A stretch of DNA of 64,000 nt, from assembly GCA_003154775.1 (NCBI GenBank), contig PMES01000110.1, positions 1 through 64,000 of the forward strand. The letters are read 5' to 3'. Every line of letters starts with the position of its first letter. The stretch's first letter is position 1. Below the pieces are notes generated by a model. The model saw nothing but the letters and a program-made list of their open reading frames with translations, was not told the DNA's origin and searched no databases. This stretch comes from Acidobacteriota bacterium (lineage in GTDB: Bacteria > Acidobacteriota > Terriglobia > Acidiferrales > UBA7541). Positions 18,327 through 26,839 of the stretch are shown in pieces. A program made the position numbers and the translations under genes.

Positions 18327-20267
18327 ATGCGCCACTTGTTGAATAGCTGTGTGTTCCTCCTCGTCGTCGCTCTGCTTGCCTGGGCCGCGCCATCCCGTGC
18401 CCAAACGGAGCGCATCCTTGATTTCCATAGCGACGTTACGCTACAGGACGACTCTTCTCTCCAAGTCACGGAGACCATCACTGTGGTCGCGGCAGGCGGC
18501 CAGATCCGCCACGGCATCTTTCGCGAATTCCCCACGCATTATTCCGACCCTTACAACAATCACTATGTTGTCGGCTTTCAGATGCTCTCGGCAACGCGCG
18601 ATTCCGCGGAGGAGACATTCCGCGTCGAAAACTATTCCAACGGAGTGCGCATTTACCTTGGCGATCCCAATGCGATGGTTCCGCCTGGGCGTCACGTCTA
18701 TACGCTGACTTACGCAATAAACCGGCAGTTGGGCTTCTTCTCTGATCATGACGAGCTTTTTTGGAACGTCACCGGGCTGGGCTGGAATTTCCGCATTGAC
18801 CACGCCAGCGCCATCGTGCATTTGTTGTCCGCGATCCCTGCGGACCAGGTGACATTAGCGGGCTTCACGGGACCGAAAGGTTCGCGGGAATCCAAACTAA
18901 CCAGCTCGCGCGACACCGATTCGTTCCAATTCGCCACGACGCGCTCACTGGCCCCGCGGGAAGGCCTAAGCGTATTGCTGAGTTGGCCCAAGGGCTACGT
19001 CACGCCTCCCACGTTCTCACAAAAAGCCGAATATTTCTTCCGGGACAATCGCAACGCGCTTCTCCTGGGTACCGGCCTCCTGGTCCTGCTTCTCTACTAT
19101 CTGATTGCCTGGGCGGAGGTGGGCCGCGACCCGCGTCCTGGGGTCATCATGCCGCTCTATGATCCACCTGCGACTCTCTCGCCGGCGGGTATGCGCTATC
19201 TGGTCCGCATGGGCTTCGACAACAAGACGTTCGCCGCCGCAATTCTGGACATGGCCGCGCGCGGCTACTTGAAAATCAGGGAAGAAGCAGGTTCCTATAT
19301 GCTCACCCTCGCCGACAAAGATGAGCGCGTGCTCACTCCGGACGAGAAGCAGATCGCCGGCGTGCTGTTCGAGGGGCGCAAGGAAATCTGGCTGCGTCAG
19401 GAAAATCATGAGGTCATCCAGGCCGCTTTGCTCGCCGTCCAGAAGTGGCTTAAGAGCGCCGAGTACAAAGTCTATTTCGTCACCAATTCCCGCTATCTCT
19501 TGCCGCCGGTTCTCCTTTCCCTTGTGATTGTCGTCGTCTACCTGATGGCGCAAGGTGGCCCGCAGCTTTTCATCGGCGCTTTTCTGTGTTTCTGGCTGAC
19601 CTTCTGGTCCATTGGCGTAGCCGCGCTGCTGAAGAATGTTGTGCAGTCTTGGCACGCCGCATTCTCACGCGGGGAGATCCCTTTCGGCAACACGGTCAAG
19701 GCGATATTCATTACGCTTTTTTGCATCCCGTTTGTCGGAGGGGAATTCATGGGACTCGCCTTCCTCGTGAAAACCTCCTCCGTGGCACTGGCCGTTTTCA
19801 TGGTCGCCAGCGCCGTACTTCACATTGTTTTTCTCTATTTGATGAAAGCCCCGACGTATGCCGGGCGGCGCCTGCTGGACCAAATAGAGGGCTTTAAAAT
19901 GTTCCTCGGCGCCGTGGATAGCGACCGCCTGAACCGCGCGATGCCGCAGCAGCAGACTCCCGCGGTGTTTGAGAAGTTTCTTCCGTACGCATTGGCGTTG
20001 GACGTCGAGCAGGACTGGGCGAACAAGTTCTCTGGTGTGCTCGCCGCCGCGGGTTCTGAGCCCAGCAATTCCAGCACCGTCTACGCACCTTCGTTCTATT
20101 CAGGCGCTTCCTTGGGTGCATTCGCTGGGTCGAACTTCGCCTCCTCGTTCAGTAATTCCTTTACCAGCGCCATCTCTTCTTCGTCTTCGGCTCCAGGTTC
20201 CGGCGGAGGCGGCGGTTCGGGAGGTTCCGGAGGAGGTGGAGGAGGCGGCGGGGGTGGAGGCTGGTGA
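18327..20267 (+). CDS. DUF2207 membrane protein with glycine-rich tail
   Basis: About 646 residues from the ATG at 18327, which has GGAG 8 nt upstream; an ATG at 18312 is in frame but overlaps that site. There is a signal peptide, an extracytoplasmic DUF2207 domain (LDFHSDVTLQDDSSLQVTETI...), a membrane helix near residue 250, a cytoplasmic stretch and further helices. The tail is Ser- then Gly-rich, ending in a long polyglycine-Trp run. This matches the widespread DUF2207/YciQ-like family of unknown function. It appears monocistronic. Confidence 0.8.
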   Translation: MRHLLNSCVFLLVVALLAWAAPSRAQTERILDFHSDVTLQDDSSLQVTETITVVAAGGQIRHGIFREFPTHYSDPYNNHYVVGFQMLSATRDSAEETFRVENYSNGVRIYLGDPNAMVPPGRHVYTLTYAINRQLGFFSDHDELFWNVTGLGWNFRIDHASAIVHLLSAIPADQVTLAGFTGPKGSRESKLTSSRDTDSFQFATTRSLAPREGLSVLLSWPKGYVTPPTFSQKAEYFFRDNRNALLLGTGLLVLLLYYLIAWAEVGRDPRPGVIMPLYDPPATLSPAGMRYLVRMGFDNKTFAAAILDMAARGYLKIREEAGSYMLTLADKDERVLTPDEKQIAGVLFEGRKEIWLRQENHEVIQAALLAVQKWLKSAEYKVYFVTNSRYLLPPVLLSLVIVVVYLMAQGGPQLFIGAFLCFWLTFWSIGVAALLKNVVQSWHAAFSRGEIPFGNTVKAIFITLFCIPFVGGEFMGLAFLVKTSSVALAVFMVASAVLHIVFLYLMKAPTYAGRRLLDQIEGFKMFLGAVDSDRLNRAMPQQQTPAVFEKFLPYALALDVEQDWANKFSGVLAAAGSEPSNSSTVYAPSFYSGASLGAFAGSNFASSFSNSFTSAISSSSSAPGSGGGGGSGGSGGGGGGGGGGGW

Positions 20268-20350
20268 CGTGAAGTTGCGCGGGCCGATCCGTCATGAGGT
20301 ACAAACGGAACGGAGGGAACGCGTAGAAGAGGCGAAGAGTGGAAAGGCGC

Positions 20351-20524
20351 CTAGCGCGTGGCGATGCGCTGCACGTTGAACTTGTCGCCCTTCGGCCACA
20401 TCACTTTGTTCTTGGTTTTGCAGTAGGGGCAGCGGACCACGCGCTCGACCTCCTTCCCCAACCCCGTGGATCCGACTACATGCATCCCACGCTGACAGTT
20501 CTCACATCTGAAGATTTTCTGCAC
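20351..20524 (-). CDS. small two-knuckle zinc-ribbon protein
   Basis: A 57-residue protein starts at GTG 20524, directly behind AAGGAGGGCAT. It carries two CxxC knuckles (CENC near residues 7-10 and CPYC near residues 32-35), so a structural zinc ribbon is likely. The C-terminus is basic (KGDKFNVQRIATR). The ribosome-binding site and metal pattern support it as real despite its small size. The role is unknown; small ribbons of this kind often bind RNA or other proteins. Confidence 0.65.
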   Translation of the reverse strand: MQKIFRCENCQRGMHVVGSTGLGKEVERVVRCPYCKTKNKVMWPKGDKFNVQRIATR

Positions 20525-20572
20525 ATGCCCTCCTTATCAGACTCGGAGGAACCTGGGCTCTGAACTTCTTCG

Positions 20573-21460
20573 TCAGTGCGCCGCGGGATCGGCCGCAGGA
20601 TGAAACCCGTGCTGCGGCACCTCATGCGTTCCCCGCGTGAGCGGTTCAATCTTCATGCGGTAAAAGTGGTCGAGCGGTAATCGCCCCTTTCCTACAGGAT
20701 AAGCTCGCTCGATGGCCTTCATGACATAGGCCTTGGCCAGCGTGGTCGCCTCCAGCAGCGACCTTCCGGCGGCGAGTTGTGCGGCAATGGCCGACGCGAA
20801 GGTACAGCCGGTTCCTTGCGTGTGCTCCAGCTTCACCCTGTCGCCGCTTAACAGGTGGAGTTCGTTCCCATCAAGGAGGAGGTCCACGGCCTTCTCCATG
20901 TGGCCGCCCTTTACGATGACGGCGTGCGCGCCCATTTCCACCAGCTTGCGCGCCGCCGCCTCCATGTCCCCCACGTCCTTGATCGTGAGGCCGGACAAAA
21001 TCTCCGCTTCCTGAATGTTGGGAGTGATCACGCTGCAGCGCTTCAGAAGCTCCGTGGCCAGGTACTTGATTCCCGTCGCATCCAGCAGCTCGGAATCGCT
21101 GGAGGAGCACACTACGGGATCGTGTACCACGTGGGCAAATTTGTTGGCGTCGAGAAACTCCGCCACCACGACGGCGTTTCCGCGGTTTCCCAACATGCCG
21201 ATTTTCACCGCGGCAATGTCGCAATCTTTCGTCAGGACTTCCAATTGTTCGCGCAGTTCCGCGCTGGGCGTGTTGTGTATGGCTTCCACGCCCTGGGTGT
21301 TCTGCACGGTCAACGAAGTAATGGCTGCCACACCGTAGCAGCCGTAGGCAGCAAAAGTCTTGAGATCCGCGCCAACGCCTCCGCCGCAGCTCGGGTCAAA
21401 CCCCCCGATGGCCAGCAGAATGGGCGGGGCGGCAATCCCTTGCGAATGGAGATGGCTCAT
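20573..21460 (-). CDS. thiD: hydroxymethylpyrimidine/phosphomethylpyrimidine kinase
   Basis: The 295-residue ribokinase-fold protein begins with AIGGFDPSCGGGVGADLKTF and contains VKIGMLGN, TPNIQEAEIL, VKGGH and GTGCTFASAIAA, the full ThiD signature. It phosphorylates HMP(-P) for thiamine synthesis. I chose the ATG at 21460; a 30-codon upstream extension is not conserved-looking. No TPP riboswitch was recognisable upstream, but an inverted repeat lies at 21583-21612. Confidence 0.92.
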   Translation of the reverse strand: MSHLHSQGIAAPPILLAIGGFDPSCGGGVGADLKTFAAYGCYGVAAITSLTVQNTQGVEAIHNTPSAELREQLEVLTKDCDIAAVKIGMLGNRGNAVVVAEFLDANKFAHVVHDPVVCSSSDSELLDATGIKYLATELLKRCSVITPNIQEAEILSGLTIKDVGDMEAAARKLVEMGAHAVIVKGGHMEKAVDLLLDGNELHLLSGDRVKLEHTQGTGCTFASAIAAQLAAGRSLLEATTLAKAYVMKAIERAYPVGKGRLPLDHFYRMKIEPLTRGTHEVPQHGFHPAADPAAH

Positions 21461-21582
21461 GATCGTCCGTGTTTGCTCGCGTTCCGTGAAGAAAATAGCC
21501 GGACACGTTTTGCCTGGCACGCCCTTTCCATACCGCGCACCAGAAGACACCCGGCACTTGCGAATGTACGCGCACTATTTTC

Positions 21583-21612
21583 TCCCTGCAAGAAGTATTT
21601 CACTTGCAGGGA
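21583..21612. repeat. perfect 10-bp inverted repeat upstream of thiD
   Basis: TCCCTGCAAG and CTTGCAGGGA flank a 10-nt loop between gdh and thiD (both minus strand). No T-run follows on either side, so an operator or mRNA processing hairpin is more likely than a terminator. Nothing else is visible in 21461-21705. Confidence 0.5.
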
Positions 21613-21705
21613 AATCAGAAAGACGTTCGGCCCCGAGTCGATGAGTTTGGGAAGAAGAAAGAGCCCCTGCGCGTCAGGGAAGAATGGCGTTGGTTCGGCC
21701 TACCA

Positions 21706-23028
21706 TCACGGGAAGAGGCCGCGGACCAGCGTGGCTTCGGCAACGCGGCCGACCGCGAGCACCATGGCGCCCGCGCGCGGCGGCACGTGGTATTTGCGCA
21801 TGGCGTCCACCATGTCGTGGAACGCCTGCACCATGATCTTTTGCAGGCGCGCGTTCACTTCGTCGACATCCCAGAACAGGCCTTCCTGGTTCTGCACCCA
21901 TTCAAAGTAGCTGACCGTGACGCCGCCGGCATTCGCGAGGATGTCCGGCAAAATGGTGATGCCGCGGCGCGCCAGAATTTCGTCGGCATGCGGCGTGGTC
22001 GGGCCGTTGGCCGCTTCGGCAACGATGCGCGCCTTCACGGCTTCCGCGTTCTGAAGCGTGATCACGCTTTCCAGTGCCGCAGGCACCAGGATGTCGCACT
22101 TCATCGTCAGCAGGTCTTCGTTGGAAATGCGCGAAGCGCCGGGCATGCCGACAACCGTCCCGGAGCGCTCCTTATAGCGGATGGCCTTGATGGGATCGAT
22201 GCCGCGCGAATTCGTCACGCCGCCGCGCGTATCGCTCAGCGCGATGATCTTCGCCTTTCTGTCCGCCAGAAGGCGCGCTGCGGTGGCGCCGGCGTTGCCA
22301 AATCCCTGAATCGCCACGGTCGCGCCGCGCAAGGAGATCTTCTTCATCTTGCAGGCTTCTTCGACGACATATACCAAGCCTTGCGCGGTCGCTTCCGCGC
22401 GTCCCACCGAACCGCCGATCGAAAGGGGCTTTCCAGTGACCACGCCCGGCACGGTGTGGCCCACCATCATGGAATAGGTATCCATGATCCAGGCCATCGT
22501 CTGCGCATCGGTATAGACGTCCGGCGCGGGAATATCCTTGTCCGGCCCGATCACCGGCAGAATCTCGCTGGCAAATCGCCGCGTCAGCCGTTCCAGCTCG
22601 CTCTTCGACATGCGCTTCGGGTCGCAGATGACGCCGCCCTTCGCGCCGCCGAACGGCACATTCACCACGGCGGTCTTCCAGGTCATCCACGCCGCCAGGG
22701 CCTTCACTTCGTCCAGTGTCACGTTGGGATGGAAGCGGATCCCGCCCTTGCCGGGCCCGCGCGCAATGTTGTGCTGCACGCGGAACCCGGTCAGCACCTT
22801 CACTTGGCCGTTGTCCATCTTCGTCGGCAGCGACACTTCCAGAATGCGTTTGGGAGTGCGCAGCACCTGGCGAAGTCCTGGATCCAGTTTCAGGACTTCG
22901 GCCGCCATATCGAATTGAATTTGCGCGATGCGGAAGGGATTAAGTTCTTCGCGCGGCGCGATCCGCGGCACCATTGGAGGGGCACCCACCGGACGGGTTG
23001 GGACTTGAGGTTTTGCGACCGTGGCCAT
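21706..23028 (-). CDS. gdhA: glutamate dehydrogenase (NAD(P)-dependent)
   Basis: The 440-residue protein has the catalytic lysine region GPGKGGIRFHPNV and PFGGAKGGV, and the Rossmann motif QGFGNAGATAARLL. It interconverts glutamate and 2-oxoglutarate plus ammonia. The roughly 30-residue N-terminal extension rich in Pro/Val is variable in the family. Cofactor preference cannot be assigned confidently from what I see. Confidence 0.93.
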   Translation of the reverse strand: MATVAKPQVPTRPVGAPPMVPRIAPREELNPFRIAQIQFDMAAEVLKLDPGLRQVLRTPKRILEVSLPTKMDNGQVKVLTGFRVQHNIARGPGKGGIRFHPNVTLDEVKALAAWMTWKTAVVNVPFGGAKGGVICDPKRMSKSELERLTRRFASEILPVIGPDKDIPAPDVYTDAQTMAWIMDTYSMMVGHTVPGVVTGKPLSIGGSVGRAEATAQGLVYVVEEACKMKKISLRGATVAIQGFGNAGATAARLLADRKAKIIALSDTRGGVTNSRGIDPIKAIRYKERSGTVVGMPGASRISNEDLLTMKCDILVPAALESVITLQNAEAVKARIVAEAANGPTTPHADEILARRGITILPDILANAGGVTVSYFEWVQNQEGLFWDVDEVNARLQKIMVQAFHDMVDAMRKYHVPPRAGAMVLAVGRVAEATLVRGLFP

Positions 23029-23114
23029 CAGCTTCGGTCCTTTCCATTGCGCTGGATTTCTGTAGCAGCTTACGATTGCGTTGAACTACTTTTCTTTCTA
23101 CAAAGTCTTTGGCG

Positions 23115-23417
23115 TCAGCCGTTCGCGGCGATTTTCCGCGTCTCACTCACATACTTGTCCCGGCAGGCGGTGGAACAAAAGTGCAGCAACTCGCCATCCT
23201 GCCGCAACGGCAGCGCCAGCACTTCGGCGATGTGCATGCCGCACACTGGATCTCGCACAAGTTTCCGCGTCATCGCGTCGTTTGGCACATCCACAGGCGC
23301 CTGCGATTGTGCCGCGCCCTGTCCCATGCGCTGCACCAGGCGGCGCAGCAACGCCACGCCCCAGGAAACCACGACGACCCAGAATACAAACCGCAGTAAG
23401 CGAGCAATAAATGTCAT
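23115..23417 (-). CDS. membrane-anchored YHS-like metal-binding protein
   Basis: About 100 residues from the ATG at 23417. One membrane helix (about residues 5-25) precedes a YHS-like segment with DPVCGMHI and HFCSTACRDKYV, whose cysteines probably bind metal. The family occurs in copper handling and transition-metal proteins. It lies upstream of gdh on the same strand. The function is inferred from the motif only. Confidence 0.65.
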   Translation of the reverse strand: MTFIARLLRFVFWVVVVSWGVALLRRLVQRMGQGAAQSQAPVDVPNDAMTRKLVRDPVCGMHIAEVLALPLRQDGELLHFCSTACRDKYVSETRKIAANG

Positions 23418-23654
23418 CTCTGGATGCGAGTGTGGCCGCCGCCTCACTCGACCTTTCTATCCCTTGGACGGCGTTGAGGCGAGTGTATGCAGGGGCCCAC
23501 GGGGAGTCAAACAAAAAGCTGTACTTTCAAGAGGTTGCGCGGCGAAAGGGTCGCCGGAGGCGAACACGCGGCGACGCTCAAAAGGATTGCACCTTATTGC
23601 ATACAAAAGAGTTACGCATTTGGGACCGCAATCGCCCTGGCGCGGCGTTCCTGG

Positions 23655-24932
23655 CTATCTTCCCGCTGGGATCCGTTCAACGCCCATATACGGGCGAAGC
23701 ACTTCCGGGATCACAATCGAACCGTCGGCTTGCTGGTAATTCTCCACCACGGCAATCCAGGTACGCCCCACGGCAAGTCCTGATCCGTTGAGCGTATGCA
23801 CGAATTCGCTCTTTCCGCCGGCCTTAGGCTTGAAACGGATGCCCGCACGGCGCGCTTGAAACGCTTCGCAGTTCGAGCAAGAGGAAATTTCCCGGAATTC
23901 GTTGCTTGAGGGCAGCCAGACTTCCAGGTCGTAAGTCTTCGCCGAAGCAAAACCCATGTCGCCGGAGCAGAGCAGCACGGTGCGGTAGTGCAATCCGAGT
24001 TTCTGCAGGATTGTCTCGGCATTGCGCACCAAGGCTTCGTGTTCGTCGTAGCTTTTTCCCGGATGCGTGAATTTGAAGAGTTCCACTTTCTGGAACTGGT
24101 GCTGGCGCAGGATGCCCCGTGTGTCTTTACCGGCCGCGCCGGCTTCGGAGCGGAAGCAGGAAGTCCATGCGGTCACGAGAATGGGCAATTGCTCCTCGGT
24201 GAGCGTGGTGTCGCGATAGAGGTTGTGTAGCTCCACTTCCGAGGTAGGAGTCAGCCAGAAATCGGTGTCCTGCAACTTGAAAAGGTCCGCGGCAAACTTC
24301 GGCAGTTGGCCCGCGGCCAGCAGTGAAGCAGTGTTCACCAGGAAAGGCGGCAGGATTTCCGTATAGCCGTGCTCGCGCGTGTGCACATCGAGAAAGAAAT
24401 TCGCCAGCGCGCGCTCCAGCCGCGCTCCCCAGCCCTTGTATACGGCAAACCGCGCGCCGGTAATTCGGGCAGCCGCTTCCAGGTCCAGGATTTCCGCGCG
24501 TTCCCCAACCTCCCAGTGAGGCTTTGGTTGAAAATCGAACTTCGGCGGCGTACCCCAGCGGCGCACCTCCAGGTTGTCCTCGGGGCCATGGCCCGCAGGC
24601 ACGCTGGAATGCGGAACGTTCGGAATGGTCAGCAGCAGTTCGCGTTGTGTGGCGTCCAGTTCGGCGATGCGCGCGTCGGCCTGCTTGATGCGCTCGGAGA
24701 GCTGCTTCATCTCCACGAGGATGGCGTCCGCGCTCTGCTTTTCCTTTTTGAGGCGCGCGATTTCGTCGCTGGCTTTATTGCGTTGCGCCTTGCGATGCTC
24801 GTTTTCGGTAATCAGTTCGCGCCGCTCTTTGTCCAGCGCGCGAAAACCATCGAGGTCGAGTGTGATGTTGCGGCGCTTCGCCATATCGGCGAAGACGTCC
24901 AGATGTTCCCGAAAGTAGCTTAGATCATGCAT
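23655..24932 (-). CDS. serS: seryl-tRNA synthetase
   Basis: The 425-residue protein shows the N-terminal coiled-coil arm (about residues 30-100). Class II motif 2 is at FRSEAGAAGKDTRGILRQHQF and motif 3 is in the LNGSGLAVGRT segment. It charges tRNA-Ser, and also tRNA-Sec before SelA acts, which ties it to the selB/selD genes here. The long upstream region lacks a T-box core. Confidence 0.95.
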   Translation of the reverse strand: MHDLSYFREHLDVFADMAKRRNITLDLDGFRALDKERRELITENEHRKAQRNKASDEIARLKKEKQSADAILVEMKQLSERIKQADARIAELDATQRELLLTIPNVPHSSVPAGHGPEDNLEVRRWGTPPKFDFQPKPHWEVGERAEILDLEAAARITGARFAVYKGWGARLERALANFFLDVHTREHGYTEILPPFLVNTASLLAAGQLPKFAADLFKLQDTDFWLTPTSEVELHNLYRDTTLTEEQLPILVTAWTSCFRSEAGAAGKDTRGILRQHQFQKVELFKFTHPGKSYDEHEALVRNAETILQKLGLHYRTVLLCSGDMGFASAKTYDLEVWLPSSNEFREISSCSNCEAFQARRAGIRFKPKAGGKSEFVHTLNGSGLAVGRTWIAVVENYQQADGSIVIPEVLRPYMGVERIPAGR

Positions 24933-25219
24933 GGTGCTAAAAGCATAGCCCAGGCAGGAGCCGAGAGAAAGCGGGCGAACCGTAAAAAGGTGATCTTGTG
25001 ATTTGCATAAGGGCTTCGCCGACGCTGCGAGCGTTCAAATCACTCCCCCAAAGATCGCTGTGCTGACACGCTGGTAAGAGAGTACTAAAGGAACGCCCCA
25101 ATAGTCCCGGGGCAAGGTACTGGTGCGAATGAACCCGGCGGACTAGTGACGCAATTCCGCGTGTCCGGCATCCTTGTGGATGTGATCGGGAGTTAAGTTC
25201 GGCTCCTGGAGCGGGTGGA

Positions 25220-25300
25220 ATGATCGTAGGGATCTTAATCCTGTGTGTCGTTCTGCTGCTGGCGAGCGCAGTTGAGCGGCCAACCCCTCCAGAGCATTAG
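25220..25300 (+). CDS. 26-residue hydrophobic peptide in the structured RNA
   Basis: The ORF runs from ATG 25220 to TAG 25300, with GGAG (25208-25211) 8 bases upstream. Residues 2-17 are almost wholly hydrophobic (IVGILILCVVLLLASA), and the tail ERPTPPEH is polar, so the peptide should sit in a membrane. It is flanked by a highly structured 5' region and a terminator, which resembles type I toxins or small membrane-protein genes; that comparison is inference. It is too short for routine gene callers. Confidence 0.45.
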   Translation: MIVGILILCVVLLLASAVERPTPPEH

Positions 25301-25346
25301 GGAGTCGAACCGAGCTTCAGGTCCGTACCCTCCATCCCCCACGCCA

Positions 25347-25383
25347 GAGCGGCCGGCACCCCCACCGGCCGCTCACTTTTTTT
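25347..25383 (+). terminator. rho-independent terminator of the structured RNA
   Basis: GAGCGGCCGG (25347-25356) pairs perfectly with CCGGCCGCTC (25365-25374) across an 8-nt loop, followed by AC and seven T residues. It defines a plus-strand transcript in this intergenic region. Confidence 0.88.
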
Positions 25384-25454
25384 GGACCGCGTTTTCAGAT
25401 TATGGCGAATGCAAGGAATCTCAGCAGCTTTCAGTCTTGGGGGAGGCCGTGGAC

Positions 25455-25486
25455 AAAAAATAAAGGGGGCCGGTGCAAGCCCCCTT
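25455..25486 (-). terminator. rho-independent terminator downstream of the DUF4349 gene
   Basis: On the minus strand, AAGGGGGC and GCCCCCTT form a hairpin (25463-25486) followed by TTTATTTTTT. It would end the transcript of the DUF4349 protein gene about 290 bases after its stop. Confidence 0.8.
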
Positions 25487-25771
25487 GTTTAATTGATTCG
25501 ACCCCCCAATAACCGGATACTCAGTCGAGGTTGAGTACCAGCCACCCCGGGAAGCCAATCTCATGAATTGTTTTGATACAATGCACGCGCTTTGCCAAGT
25601 CTGTGCCAGTGTGAGAAAAGGCACTTTTCTATTGAAAAGCAAGCACTTACTACTTTAGAGCCTCGGCGAGAGCGTCTTGCCAAACTGCCAATCTACAAAA
25701 TCCCACAGACCAACTCGAGTTTTCCTACAGTCTTTGGGAAGAGTGCAAGTCTTTCAGCCCCAGCACCCTAT
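25487..25771. other. intergenic stretch with no supported gene
   Basis: About 285 bases between the terminator and the DUF4349 stop codon. I see only a short TACTCA/TGAGTA inverted repeat near 25520 and AT-rich patches. It may be a long 3' untranslated region of the DUF4349 transcript. Confidence 0.4.
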
Positions 25772-26773
25772 TCAGACGATCTGAACCGGCGTTCCGCCCT
25801 GAAGTGCGGAGTGCCGCCAACGACGCCATGCGAATCGCGCGGGCAGATAGAGGATTGCGATCCACAGGAGGAAAACAGGGCCGCGGCTGATGAGCAACAT
25901 CAGTAGGGCGGAGAGGCTCAGTACCGCTTCCGAAAACCCCGTGACGGCTGCGTTGCGAAACTGTGCTCCGAGGGATTCCGTTGGCGGAGTGATCTCCTCC
26001 CGCAATGCAAAGAGGACATTCGCGAAGACGACGCGGTGTTCTGCCGTGAGGCGGTCCGCTTCCAGGCGATTGATGTCTGCATTCACGCTGGCGATCTGCC
26101 GCTGCAGCTCCATAACGTTGCGATCGGGATATGTCTGCTGCTTAAGCAGTTCCTGCAAGTGATGCAGCGTGCTCTGCGCATTGGTCAAGCGGGCTTCCAG
26201 GTCAGCACGTTGTTGGGTGACCTCATCGGCAGCCTCCTCCTCCCACTCGACTTGGCCAAGAGTTTTCAGCTCGCTTAACGTTGCGCCATATTCCGAAGAA
26301 GGAATGCGTAACGTCGCCGAGAGAGTGCTACCCGTCGGCTTCCCTACCATCCGGAGTTTTGCCACATAGCCCCGATGACGGTCGAGGATTTCTTCGAGGG
26401 AGGACCGAGACTTAACGAACTCCTTCGTGGCCACCGCGAGTTCCGCCGTGTGCGCAATCAACGGGTCCCCCGGCAGCATGATTCCACCCACCCTGCTGGC
26501 CGGAAAGTCGCGGGAGTCCACTGGCGCAGGCGACATCTTTGCGTACTCCTTCAATTCTTCCTTCGCACGGCCAGCTTCCATTTGGAGTTCGCTCGTCCCA
26601 GACTCTGTGCTCTGGAACGCAGCAGTAGTCCGGGAATGCTCCATCATGGGCTGCGGAGTCATTCGGGTAAAAACAAAAAGGCCAACGATGATGGCCAGCA
26701 CTACGAATAACCCGCGTCGAATAGGGGAGAGGGTACGGAACTTCGCAAGGAGCGAAACGATAGCGTTTCTCAC
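25772..26773 (-). CDS. DUF4349 membrane protein
   Basis: The 333-residue protein has an N-terminal membrane helix (about 19-38). The DUF4349 core (about 100-290) has a beta segment followed by a long helical hairpin (LEARLTNAQSTLHHLQELLKQ...DINRLEADRL), and a second hydrophobic segment and basic C-terminus follow. DUF4349 proteins are cell-envelope proteins of unknown function, sometimes lipoproteins; no lipobox is seen here. It is followed by its own terminator. Confidence 0.75.
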   Translation of the reverse strand: MRNAIVSLLAKFRTLSPIRRGLFVVLAIIVGLFVFTRMTPQPMMEHSRTTAAFQSTESGTSELQMEAGRAKEELKEYAKMSPAPVDSRDFPASRVGGIMLPGDPLIAHTAELAVATKEFVKSRSSLEEILDRHRGYVAKLRMVGKPTGSTLSATLRIPSSEYGATLSELKTLGQVEWEEEAADEVTQQRADLEARLTNAQSTLHHLQELLKQQTYPDRNVMELQRQIASVNADINRLEADRLTAEHRVVFANVLFALREEITPPTESLGAQFRNAAVTGFSEAVLSLSALLMLLISRGPVFLLWIAILYLPARFAWRRWRHSALQGGTPVQIV

Positions 26774-26839
26774 GGGATTGCCTCCTACGGCATCTCCCTT
26801 AGAACGAAGGAGGCAGGTTTTCTTGCAAGGTGTGCCGGC

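Larger units (their letters stand above)
24990..25383 (+). ncRNA. unassigned structured RNA ending in a strong terminator
   Basis: Several nested inverted repeats suggest a folded transcript. GATCTT/AAGATC (24992-24997, 25051-25056) encloses GTGATTTG/CAAATCAC (24998-25005, 25036-25043) and ACGCTGCGAGCGT. GACACG/CGTGTC (25065-25070, 25160-25165) encloses AGTAC/GTACT and GCCCC/GGGGC. Small hairpins follow near 25169-25184 and 25188-25209. A 26-codon ORF comes next at 25220, then a rho-independent terminator at 25347-25383. It did not match tmRNA, RNase P RNA, SRP RNA, 5S or a T-box by eye. It could be a long regulated 5' leader or a stand-alone RNA. No convincing promoter was identified. Confidence 0.5.

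Noticed and set aside
21461-21705. TPP riboswitch upstream of thiD
   Set aside because: The CTGAGA and ACCTGA/GGATAAT core motifs are absent.
21604-23739. 711-codon open frame antisense to the glutamate dehydrogenase gene
   Set aside because: It mirrors gdh on the other strand and is a by-product of GC-rich codon bias; the product is compositionally odd and shows no domain.
24933-25383. T-box leader for serS, tmRNA, RNase P RNA, SRP RNA or 5S rRNA in this gap
   Set aside because: The T-box core, the tmRNA T-arm ends, the RNase P and SRP core motifs and the 5S loops were all missing on either strand; the terminator points to a plus-strand transcript instead.
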